Position numbers and translations under genes: made by a program. Under the pieces are notes generated by a model. That model saw nothing but the letters and a program-made list of their open reading frames with translations, did not search any database and was not told where the DNA came from. From positions 18,082,854-18,146,853 of the forward strand of contig NC_045147.1 in the NCBI RefSeq assembly GCF_008831285.2: a stretch of DNA of 64,000 bases. The letters are read 5' to 3'. Source of the DNA: Nymphaea colorata. Taxonomy: Eukaryota; Streptophyta; Magnoliopsida; Nymphaeales; Nymphaeaceae. Each line of letters begins with the position of its first letter. Position 1 is the stretch's first letter. Below, piece after piece: positions 36,570-49,100 of this stretch.

Positions 36570-39500
36570 ATGGGTCATGGCGTTGCAGGTGTAACATGCA
36601 GTAGGCTGCCTCCGCTTCATCCCGCCAACGTCTTCCCGGCCACTTTCTTCTTTCCTTCAAGAACTCTGCGCGTCCCACTCGCTCATCACTTCGGGGTTTC
36701 TCTATGTCGTGCTCCTTCACAAAGAAAATTTTGGTGCTGTACCAGCCATCTTGGGGATAGTTCTGAGCTAGGGGAGGATAGAACTTGTCCTGCGGACTCC
36801 CCTCCTCTGCCTCAATGGAAATGGCGTCTGGTGATTGCATATGATGGTACCAAGTACGCGGGTACGATTTTATGATGCACACACGTCTTTGAGGTGGATT
36901 TGCTATTTTTCTCCGTCTTTTTTAGCCTTCCCTTCCGCTTGTTAATTGTGCATTTTCTTTCAAAGGCATCTGGTAGCATAGTGAAGCTTGCCGGTCCGAA
37001 AATGATGTACAAGGATTCCTTAGACCAAGTGAAAAACTTCTCGGAAAAATTTTTCGTTTTATGGGAGCAAGTAGTGGAAGATTCTTATGAGGGACATGTT
37101 GGCTAGTCTGCTATATTGCGCCCTTGAGCTGATCCTTTTGCTTGGCTGGCATGATGCCTTGTTTTGTCCTCACAATGAAAGCGCTATTTGGTTGCGCAGC
37201 ATGGGAATGAACTTGATGCTGGCAAATAACTGATTCTGCCCATCTTGTGGATAACTGGAAGAGGAGTTTTAGTTTCCAAAAACCTTGATTTAACATTGTA
37301 GGATAACCATTACGTATTTATAATTCACTTATTGAAGGCGTCTATTTTTCAAAGTACTAGCTTTATATGTTCTGGTATCATAATCTTACCGATATTGTAC
37401 ATTGTAATGATAGGCATTGTCTTATAAATAATGAAAAGCAGACGGATTCATATGACTTGTGATTGGTGGATTGGACTCTTTTGTGTTTATTATATTTGTT
37501 TCAGTTCAGTTTGGATGATTAAACATCTAAAAAAACTCACGTAACTTGAGTGGCTGGTTGTTGATGGTTTGCTTGATGGGTTTAAGACTTTGATCTACAA
37601 AAGGAAAGGAATAGCTCTGCCCTGGATTTCCTGTACTTGTATCAAACTGTGGTTGTCTTTCTTTCAGAGGTGGTTCCTTTATTTCTTATAGTGAATAAAT
37701 GGATACTAAGAACGTGCAAAGATACATAGGATTAAGGAAACATCTCCAGCATGCTGTCATTGTCTTTGTGCTCGATATGGCATCTGAGTTCCTTAACTTT
37801 TTGTTCTCATAGTGATGCTACAGGTATTATTTATTTTTCCTTTGTCGGAGAAATGAAATGAGAACGATGAGAAGAAAAATATGCAAGAAAAGCTTTCTTC
37901 AACTGATCATGGCTTTATGACTTGTTAGGTTGGCAGTATCAGCAAACTCCAGCCACCGTCCAGTCCACCGTGGAGAATGCCTTAACAATTGCCACGAAAT
38001 TGGGGCGACGTGAACTTGGTTTGGTTGGGGCAAGTAGGACTGACACTGGAGTTCATGCATGGGGTCAGGTTTGTCTCCCTAGGTGGCTGTGGACAGCATG
38101 ATTGATGAAAATGTGCAAATTCATGAACAGTTCAGATGTGGTTTTCAACACTGTACTAGCTCCAGAGAAATGGAATTGCAGACCAGTTTGACAAATGGCT
38201 GGGGATATCTGCAGGATATTATAATTAGCCTGTCAACATTTTCAATATTATTTTCTGTTACATCTCAGGGGACTTTCATTCATAAATCTTTGCCTCTCTC
38301 TGTTAACCCTTCATTTGCAATCCCTAGCTGTCATGATTTCTTATTTATCAGAACTTGTCAAACATTCGGTGTTCTATCAAATTTTTATTCATCGAAGTTA
38401 AAGATTCAATTTTTTTTCAGTCAACCTTGTCATCTAGATCGTGACGGAAAGAATGTCTAACTAATAGGTTTCGCCGTTTCGGTATATTTTCAGGTTACAC
38501 ACTTTGTGACGCCTTTTCCTTATGACACTCTAGTGGAACCGCATGCTGCACTTAATGGAATACTTCCTCCTGACGTTCGAGTGAGAGAAATTAGTCCTGC
38601 ATTGCCTGAGTTTCATGCTCGCTTTGCTGCACACAGCAAAATTTATCATTATAAAATATATGCTGCAGCTGTCATGGACCCATTTCAGCGATTTTATGCC
38701 TATCATTGTGCCTTCAAACTCAATGGTGATGCTATGAGGGAAGCTGCAAAATATTTCATCGGAAAGCAGGACTTCTCTGCCTTCTCTAATGCTCAGCACA
38801 ATGATAGGAAGCTTGATCCTGTTAAGGAGATTTTTCGTTTTGACGTTATTGAAATGGTACTTAAGTCACACTTTGTACTAATTGCAACTCTCCTTTTAGT
38901 GAAGAAAATTACTGGTTCTTTTTTAATTTTTGTTTTTTTGGGGCTTCTTTCATTATTCTCATTTTCTTCCTATTTCACATGTCTGCACCTCAAAGTGCCA
39001 GGTTTTTTGGAAGTGGTAAGTGGGAGTTGTTCTGAACAGTCAAATGACAAAATATTTTTTCCTTTTGTTTGTTCTCCTTGGCACTCTTATCTTCAATCAA
39101 TTCCTTATCTGCTACGAATGCTACAGTTTGGCTTTGACTAATATATGGACTTCATTTTCTCCTATCTCTCTTTCTGGATAGGGTGATCTTTTGCAGCTTG
39201 AGGTTGAAGGTTCTGGTTTCTTGTATAAGCAGGTTCGGAACATGGTATGACATCTCTATCTGAGATCATAAAGCTGCAATCTGTTGCTTTGTTAGACCAA
39301 GTTGTCTGAACATTTTTACTTCCTAATGCTAATTTTATGATACCAATGACTATTATGGGTATCCTCAATTTTCTGGTGGAGATGTTCATGCCTTTCTATT
39401 TAGTAATTATTTGTTGTGGAATTGCCTATCTACAATGTGAAAGCAATAACCATTCAGCATGTAAATATGATAATTTTTTTTCATTCCTGGAGAATAACTC

Positions 39501-39785
39501 ATGCCTCTGCTGTGACTGCTGAAACTGTGTAAATTCACTTTTCTGCAGGTCTCCTTGCTGATTCAAGTTGGGAAGGAAGCACTCCCTCCAAATATTGTCC
39601 CTGAAATTCTGGGAACCCGCGACCGAAGGGAACTTGCAAAGGTTGCTGCCACTGCCCCACCTCATGGACTCTGCCTTGTATCTGTCAACTACAGCCAAGA
39701 AATCCTCCAGTCTCCACCCGGTTCTCCGCCCATTAGTTTTGGCAGGACTCATCAACTAACCAAATGTAAGCTTCCATTTTACTAA
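36570..39785 (+). CDS. TruA-family tRNA pseudouridine synthase
   Basis: TruA-type enzymes convert uridine to pseudouridine in the anticodon stem-loop of tRNAs. Five exons join in frame: 36570-36861, 37929-38068, 38494-38856, 39182-39244 and 39549-39785, giving about 364 aa. The core opens with WRLVIAYDGTKYAGWQYQ across exons 1-2. It has the catalytic motif GASRTDTGVHAWGQ with the nucleophile Asp at about residue 136, then LPEFHARFAAHSKIYHYKIY, FSAFSNAQHNDRKLDPVKEI, LQLEVEGSGFLYKQVRNM and APPHGLCLVSVNY. The end (GRTHQLTKCKLPFY) is conserved in plant members as I recall them. About 80 residues precede the core; they are rich in Ser, Arg and Pro and poor in acids at first, so an organelle presequence is likely. 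The Met at 36570 is the furthest upstream in frame; the next in-frame Met is far inside the core. Confidence 0.93.
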
Positions 39786-42700
39786 TTACCAGCTGTTTAT
39801 ATGGCTCATTTGCCAAATAATTTTTTCAAATCTCTATCATATTCTTTAGTATTCCTATTGTGAATTTTAAGTCATGCATCCCGGAACATAGCTGAGTCCA
39901 TATCATTCGATTCTACCATCTGTGACAGCTATGGCCTTTTCACTCAAACCATATGTGAATGTGACAACGATGAACTTTTCCACAGAATCATGGTCCCATG
40001 CATTATGGTATAAGTCGACTGACTTGAAGCGATTCATTCTCCTTAAAGATAGATGATCTATCATGGTGGAGTGTTAAAGTCACCTTCATTCCTAACTTTT
40101 GCTGGCCTCAGCAGTTAAAGGTGAATAAACATTAAACAAAATGTGATTTAGGGTCGTAGACCACATTTGGGTCTTAATGCTGAGGGCATTAACTATGTTA
40201 AGATCCTGCTGGACGAGAAGCAAATGCATGAAATTTTGGTCGTCGAGTTCAGTCCAAAATATCCGATCAAACTCTGGGTTCAAATAAAAACTGATCAATT
40301 TTTTACCTGCTAGTCTGGCAATCGTCTGACAAGTGCCTTACTACAATGAACATGATATGGTGGCAAAGCACCAAGGGATAAAGGAATCTGACTAATGGTC
40401 TTTCACGCAACCTTGTTCTCTGCTTACAGGGCAAGCAAGCACTCTCGTTTATTTACAACTTGATCGAAATTCTCTCACTCAAGTCGGGGATCCTATCAAG
40501 CATTTCACAGAGTAACTCCATCACGCATACGAAATGACCACTACGAGGCAAATAAATTTGAGAAACTAACAATTTCCCATCTTACCGTAGCACCGAAGCT
40601 CCTTGAGGTTCCCTTTTACTCCAGAGGAAGCATCTCAGTGAACCAACTGGCAACAAAGTTATTCTTCCAGACCGGACTGAGAACCTCTGTGCTAATTGCA
40701 GACAACGCCTGCCCAGATCAATTCTGCTTTAAGAACACATCAGAGAAAACTTGCCAGGCCTCAAGGTTTGCCAACTTGACCGACTTCACTATCCCCTTAT
40801 GCACTGCTAAGTTGCGAAAACCCCACATCTTCCAGATAGCAATGCTAAAACAAGCTAGCCAATACCAGCAAAGCTCTTTACAATAAACTCAATCTATTTA
40901 TCATAATTGCCAGCTAGCCTTGATAGACACGATGCATATACCTTGCATGCGTAAATGCATCGCCATCAAAGCAGACACAACAAACATCTTTTCGAACTCA
41001 AAGGTGTTTACCTCAATGGAACTTAAGCACCTGCTGTGAATTTTCTAAATTCTAGTAGTGACGCTTCATTTTGACCCAAGAGTGGCACCCAAACGACAAA
41101 GGATCTGAAGTGGAGCTCATTTGCTTATGAGTCATGTCTATCTTGGTATGGCTCTTCTGGTCAGAATCATAACTGTACGAAAACGTGGATCTGATGATCC
41201 CTCCTTTTTGCATGGGATTGTAAGGAACAAGTCAGATTCATGGATTCGACAGGTAACAATACACAAAGACGTTATTTCGTCTTGCTCGATTAGAAATATT
41301 TTCATGTAATATTTGTCGGCTAAATTTATTCTGAAAATGGTAGATAAACGATAACATTTCAAAGTCATAGCTCCACATGGCATGTTGGCTGTTGCTATCT
41401 TTGTCTGACCCTAGTGTAGGTCACTGGGGCTTGTTCTTAAGACTTTTTCTTAATCCTTCTAATTTACCATTGTTCTCAAGAGGTTTTCTTCATCCTCCTA
41501 ATTTAACATTGTTCACAGTACCGTTCGAATCTTATCAGATATGAAAAAAAAAAGAAACCTTCTTCTTTTCGTTAAATTCGGTTGAAAAAAGCGCGAGGGT
41601 GTATGTAGCGACTTCATCGTTGCATCTTTCATTTCAAACTGAACACTTGGGAGATTTTCATGGAGAGCAAGGGTCAAGTATCTTGAGAATTTTAGGTATT
41701 TGCTTTTGAAACCACAGATGAACATGTTGAAGTTGTTGATCTGAGATGTTACCGCATCTCCCCGTACCCACCAAGAAAGGTCTTGTCACTGGTTCAGCCT
41801 GGTGATAACAGGTGCATGCTCGGGGCATTGTACATTAGGCTTCTTCCAACTTGAAGGCTTTAAGGCCACACAAGTTAGCCAGGTAGGCGGAACCCTTTTG
41901 AGTTGTCATGGGAGTTTGGGATGGATTGGGCTCAGCTCAATTTATAAAGAGCACTGCTGAGCTTGCGGAGCATCCCAACCAAAAAAACCAATCAGGTTTC
42001 AAGAAGTCCATCTCACCTCTTCAAACGTCAAAACTTGAAGCTGAACTATTACCATGACTTGTAAGCACTTTCCTCCGCAAGCTGGATGCAAACTGTAGCC
42101 CTTGACATCCTATTCGACTGCAACACTGGAGCCAGGAACTCTGAGTTGTTGCAGAGTGGAGAACCGTACACTTTTTAAGGTTAATCAGAACCTGATACAG
42201 TTTGAAGCAACAGAAACCATGTGGAATAAAGAAAATGAGTAGTGTAGCTCCAGGAGTGAAGACACTCTTTCTTTGGTAAAAGCATTGTTAATCTGATGGT
42301 GGCCCATTCCCTAATCAGAATGGCCCCTTAAGTGAAGGCATCTTTTTAATATGTAGAATCTGTAGATTGCCTTTTTTGTACAGTTTCCTTTCTGACCCTT
42401 GGAGTTTTTGTCTAGCTTTGGAAGGTTCTTTCTTTTATCCAAGAACCCTGCTTACCCAGCAGGGTTGCGCAACCGTTTTTTCACCCCTGTAACTGCAAGT
42501 TTCTGCATACTGTTTGGGTGCCACGACCCCCAGAAAAGGGTATCCTACTACAGGATTTCCTTTTTCTTTTGTTTATTTAACAAGCCCACGCTCATGACCA
42601 GCTGAATAAGCAATACTGTATGTGAGAACAGATTTATTTTCTTCCTGGACAACTTAATTTTTGACTTTCAACAAGACGCAATTTTAAATCAAATAAACGA

Positions 42701-43100
42701 AGAACCAAAGATACCTGAGAGTAGAAAAAATGGAATTTAAAACTATTGCACTTTCATTTCCTTAGTAGGCATACGCCATTCTATTACGAAGGTCCAAGGG
42801 ATCACTTTCAAGTGTACAGGGTATAGTTTCCAAACTTGAGAATCGCATATGCGATCACTTTTAAAGTACAGGGTATAGTTTTTTTCATGCTTTAGATAGA
42901 ATCATCTAAGGTAACTCAACGTCATACATAGATTACAATACAAGTTTTTCTCGGGTTTTTCTTTTTCCTTCCCATTGCAGTACACACAAATCCTATTTCG
43001 TCTCTTAGTATGTTGCTTTCTCTGCTTTCCAAATCCTTCTAAAAGTCAAATATCCTGCTTTGGACTTCAACCTCTCCAGTTTCTCATTCAGCTTCCCGCT
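39786..43100. other. Intergenic region between TruA-like and 5'-nucleotidase genes
   Basis: About 3.3 kb between two convergent genes. The ends must hold their 3' UTRs. I see no repeat with clear borders and no RNA gene. Short open frames (for example 40638-40886 and 41121-41309, both plus) have no recognisable domain. A stretch at about 41720-41860 reads open for some 40 codons but has no start or neighbouring exons. Confidence 0.45.
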
Positions 43101-46100
43101 CTAGCAACTGGTTGAGGGTAAATTTAGCATGTCAACTGTGAACTCGTTATGACCATCAAGTGAAGAGAGGGAATACGAGTCATGAGCAAGTCTCTGCAAC
43201 ACAGCACGATGAAGACAAGTTCAGTAGAACTACAAGGGCAAGTGAGGAAAAGGTTGGAATCTTGATGCAAATAAGAAGAAACATTTCCCTAATCAACAGA
43301 AATGACAACTAACAGTTATTCAAATAAAAATTGAGCCTGAGAGCAAGTTTCTAGAGACATAAGGTCCAAGTGGTTAATTACCTGCTCTTGTGACCGGAAG
43401 TACACAAATGGAGTATAATACAAGAAATTTGATACTCTAGATGTATATATGTCAGCATATCTGCAAAGTGCACAAGTTTTAATGAACAGATCAAGAAAAT
43501 ATTCCTTCAACTTGAGCAGTAACAATAAATTAGAAAGAAAGAAAAGAGGGTATCACTAACTTCTCAATTTGTCTTGTCAAGTGGCTTTTATCCCATAGCC
43601 CCGCACGGCAAAGATAACCCCACCTGGTAGGAACAAGAACAGATGTTACTGACAAGTACAGATATCCAACCATGAGATTAATTTAATAGGCCATAAAACC
43701 AATAGACAGTGTATCTTCAACATCAAGGATAAGCATAATAATGCATATTACTTTGCATATTTATAATGCACATTGAACTCCTTAAAAATAAATAACGGTA
43801 AGCATTAATCTGATAAAACAAAAAATCATACAGGCTACCATTTATCAGCCTTCACATAGCAATATCTTTAAACAGAGAACACTGAAATATGAATTCTCAA
43901 GAACAATATACAATTCGTACTTTCAACTGCATGCTAAAAAAATGGAAAAATGGAAAAAGATAGAATAGTTGAGCCCATGACAAAATTAAACTATCTAAAG
44001 TTCTTTATTTATCCATTACATGCATAAGGCTTCCAACAAAACTTCGTGGGAATAGTATTTTTATATAACATGGGTGCTTGATAACACTCCAGGTGAGAGC
44101 ATGCATAGTGACTTCAAAGAGAAAAACAGAATCCAATTCATTGCTATTATCAACATAACATTACTTACAATTTAAGGCAACCAGCAACACAGACTACCAT
44201 GCTACTCTTTGAACGGCTTCATATAGGTACAAAATGCATACTGAAAAATATACGAAGCAATGTAGAAAGAAAATCCAAACACATAAGCTCCTATCGAACA
44301 TTAACCTGATCATGCTTTGGTTTATCAGATCCTTGGTTTGCATTAAGCCTGACAAGGCCAGCCTAATGACAGGGCATTCCTTCAAGTATGGGCTTGGCTA
44401 ATGAAGAAGTTCATCCATAAGTTAACAATCATCCACAAGGCGAAAGCACATTAGTAGGATCCTCACTGGTTTAGTTGAAAATAAAGCTACTTCAAGCAGT
44501 ACACAATCAGTGCATCAGACAAAAAAAAAAAAATCAGAAGCTGCTTGCACATGGCTATCAAATCTAGAATATATTTTTATGCACAAACTACAGAGGATAT
44601 ATTTAAAGGAGGGGAACTGTCCTGGAACCCTTTTTGGGAATATATGAAACATAAGTTTGTGGTTACCTTTTATTGAATTTTTCTCCATCTGCTTCTAACA
44701 TGGGAGCAATTTTCTCATCCAATCTTTGCATAACAATCAGAAGCTTCTGCATGGTCTCTGTAAGTTCTTGATCACCCATACTGGTTGCAGCAAGAGTCTG
44801 CATAAAGGCATCAGAAAAGAATAATTATGGGAACTGCAACATCCCGGATTGAAAAAGAAGCACAAGTCAATCTACGCGAAAAAAAAAAATCTTTTGTGAC
44901 AATAGGTAAAGCATATGAAGCTCACAGATGACGATCTTGTACATTCAAACTTCTCTTTTCCAATTTTTTTCCTTCTCATTTCACATAGAAATTTACCAAC
45001 AGGAAATGTCTCAAAATCCATAGAGGCATAGACACTATTGATGAAGGATACTGGAACACCATCTATGGTACAGGTGTAAAACAAACTAAATGCTAAAAAA
45101 AGCTAAGGCATACTGATCATGTTGCAAGCCACACAAGTGATATATAAGAAACTCAAACAAGGTATAAGGCAGAAGTTTGGATAAATAGACTACACAGAAA
45201 CAGCTAGCTAAAGTTCACCTGTGCAGGACGCTCTTTTGTTCGCCGTTGTAATGCCAAGCGCAGCTGATTAAAAAGTTCCCCCACAGTTTCCTTTTGGTTG
45301 ATAAGTTTTATCAATGCAGTCCTATGATTTTTGCTATCAATGAGTGCCTTGTACTGAAAGTACACAATGATGGTAACATCAGTGAGCAATCTAGGAATAT
45401 GACTTTAAATGTGATTATGAAAACAATTTTGTCCATTATCAGTGCCACAGAAGTAACCTTCTCTTCAAAGCAACAGATGATAAAAGTAGAAGGTTGAAAT
45501 ACGGTTTGAAAAAAATACATCTGAATACATTCAAACCAGCTAAGAAGTAGGAACACCATCTTCTTGGAACAGATATTCCACAAATTCAAACAGGAAAACA
45601 TCAAATAGCAAGATTCACCTCTTCTTCCAGCTCCCGACAAATAAGAGCTGTTCTCCACCGCAAATGGACTTTGGATTGGCTAACATCAGTATAAATATGG
45701 TCTCCAACATATAGTATCTCATCACCATGAATATTTAAAAACTTCTCAACCATCAGGGCACTTCCTCCAGAGTAGAGTCCCCCTACCAGAGCAAGAAAAT
45801 GTAGTCTCATTGCAAAAAAGCACACAAAAAATGATGAACTATTGATGGAGACACTTTGTTCAGACTCCAGAGATGATTTTATGGCTATTATAGCCAAGTG
45901 ATCTAGTATAACCCAAGTAAATGCACACCTAGATAATATACCCAAAACAAAAGAGCTTGACATCAGTCTGAAAATGGCCTCATACCAAAAAACTTAGTAC
46001 AGAAACAAGAGTTGCTGATCCTAATGGCTTGAACACATCATGAATTTCAAACTGATACAGGAACCCAACGAAGGATACCGACTACAGAGCCATGTCAGAA

Positions 46101-49100
46101 CATGGAAGTAAAAAATGGCCCATCAAAAGCACCACCTCTTAGGCATTTCATCAATATGTATATTCTACTGAGAAAAAAAATTAAGTTTACCAGAGTGAGC
46201 CTTAAAACAAGGCCGCATCAGTCCATCCTCTGTCACAACCTCATACATTGGTTGAGATATTTGGAAGAATTCTGGTTTTCTTGCAGAAACTATTACCTGC
46301 ATAGAACATATGGGATAAAAAATATCATAAACCATTTGACATACTGCCTACACGTTGTTTTCTAGATATCCCTTTACAAACAGCCAACAAAAACTGTTGG
46401 AGAAAGTTTCATTGGTCATGTTCATGATAGAATTTGATTTCTGTGACCATGAGAAGTAGAATAAAAAAGCATAAAGGTTTTGCATTTTCTTGGAAAATTA
46501 ATGCACCGGGAGGATCTCACCATTTCAAAAAGATCTCTCCATCCCATATCATTTGGAAGGTACCTATTGAAAGCATGCTGCATCATTTTGTTTGTGTAAT
46601 GGTAATCTGAGTTTGTAATTAGCAGCAACTTTTTACCTGACTGAAAATATAGCAAAACAAATATCAGATCTACAAGTGGCAGGCTAAGCCGCTAAAGCTA
46701 AACACTGAAAGACATCAGGAATAATCATTTACCTCCTTTTGGTCCAGAAGAGCTAAAGGTAGCTCTGGATCAGGTATTACAAATCGTTCCGGCTCACCAA
46801 TAATCTCACTCTATGTGCAGGAAGATCACGCATTGGAATGTGAACGACCAAATCAATCTTAAAGGATGAGGCAACATAGATGCTTACCTTCAACCGCCCT
46901 TCTACATGAGCATTGAAAAGTGCCAAGGTAACCGCCTGACAAGAAATTATAATTTTCACCATCCTGCTTGATGTATTGCTATTGACAAAGACCTTTATCC
47001 ATGAATAAGGAAGGCAACAATTACTTTATAAAGCCCCCTGTAATCCAATGGCCCCAGCTCTGCTGGCAATGCACCTTCATCCAGTCTGTCAACCATCTAC
47101 AACAGAAAAAAAATGAAACAGCTTATTCCCAGGATAAAATGGTGAAAAATTGCAAATTTAGGTAAGAGAAAATGTAGAGGTTGCCCTTTTGTGTCCTTTT
47201 TGTTTCAAAAGGCCTATGTGTGCCCTTTTGTTTCAAAAGAGCTCATGATCAATTTAAGGTAGACATTACATTTTAACAGCAGCAACTTACTATAGACAAT
47301 TTGCTCATAAGTGAGAAGACGTGTGCTTTTGTTTGAGAAGGAACACTGGAACAGAGTCCAGCTCATAAAAATGTATTTTGTACGATTCAGATCTGTTTAT
47401 GTTATACGTCAGACTATTTAATGCACAAGGTTTAGATTCCTGTTTGTTTGGCTCGTCCAAGGAGATATATGAAGCTGAAACTCAAGGATGTGTTAATACG
47501 AACCATATATATATATATATATTGTAGAAACACGAACCACAAAGAGAGAGAGTGGAGAACGAACACACAATCTACGTGGAAAACCTCAGAAAGAGGTGAA
47601 AAACCACGGGGAGGCTCTGACCTAGGGGCTCACCGCAACCCCAGGAGAGAGAAAATTATATTTCACTTAATTCAACACTAAACACAAGTGACAAAATAAA
47701 GAGGGAGAGAGGAGAAGCCGCCTAGGGTACCGAGCCCGCCTCGGTACCCGCGCCCCATAGAACCGGGTCCAGGAATGGACCCGGTTCCCACAGCAACATA
47801 TTCTAACACTCCCCCTCAAGCTTGGCATACATGTCAAACATGCCAAGCTTGCTAACATTCTTTTCGAATGAAGAAGTACAAAGCCCTTTAGTTAGGACGT
47901 CTGCAACTTGATCTTCAGACTTCATATATGGCAGAATCAGCTCCTTTGAGTCAATGCGTTCCCGGATAAAATGACGGTCAATTTCCACATGTTTGGTCCT
48001 GTCATGTAGAACTGGATTATTGGCAAGATTAATCGCAGACTTGTTGTCACAGTACATCTTCATTTTATCTCCCAGTTCCACACCAATATCAGTCAAAAGA
48101 ATCTTCAGCCACAGCATCTCTGTAACCCCCATTGCAACAGCCCTGTACTCAGCCTCAGCACTAGACCTCGAACATACTTCTTGCCTCTTACTTCTCCAAA
48201 CAACTAGGTTACCTCCAAGAAAGATACAATACCCTGTAGTAGACCTCCTTGTGTCAGTGCAACCTGCCCAATCTGCATCTGAGTAGCCCTCAATAGTAAG
48301 TTTGTCTTGTCGAGTATACAGCAGTCCTTTTCCTGGGTCATTCTTTAGATATCCCAACACTCTTTCTGCACTCTTCCAGTGACAATCCGTGGGAGCATGC
48401 ATAAATTGACTTAGCACATTTACCGCATACGTGATATCAGGGCGAGTTAGAGTAAGATAGATAAGCTTACCTACTAGCCTCTGATATCGCCCTTTTCCTT
48501 CCTCATCCAGAATAGTGCCCGTCTTGATACTTATCTTAGTTCCCGACTCTATAGGAGTAAGATAGGGCCTACAACCAAGTTTACCTGTCTCCTTTAGTAA
48601 GTCGAGAGTGTACTTCCTTTGATTCATAACCAGCCCTGTCTCTGATCGAGCAATCTCTATCCCCAGAAAGTATCTCAGCTTACCCAGATCCTTGAGGTCG
48701 AATTCTTTAGCTAATCTCTCCTTCATCTTTCTGTTTTCTTCTTCATCACTGCCAGTGACAATCATATCATCAACGTAGACAAAGAGAAGACTCACCAGAC
48801 CATCTCTCTGCTTTATGAATAGGGTATGATCTCCATTTCCTTGCTTGTACCCAGTAGACTTCATAACGATCCTTAGTCTCTCAAACCAAGCTCTAGGCGA
48901 CTGCTTCAAGCCATACAAAGCTTTCTTGAGGTGACAACATTTTCCCTCTTGAACATACCCGGGAGGCATGCTCATATAGACTTCTTCCTCCAGATGGCCG
49001 TTCAAGAACGCATTTTTAACATCAAGCTGGTCCATGCGCCACTTCCTGTGCACAGCAAGAGCAAGAATAACCCTCACGGTCTTCAACTTTGCAACAGGGG

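Noticed and set aside
41720-41870. Open stretch resembling an exon downstream of the TruA-like gene
   Set aside because: No start, no in-phase neighbours and no family I recognise.
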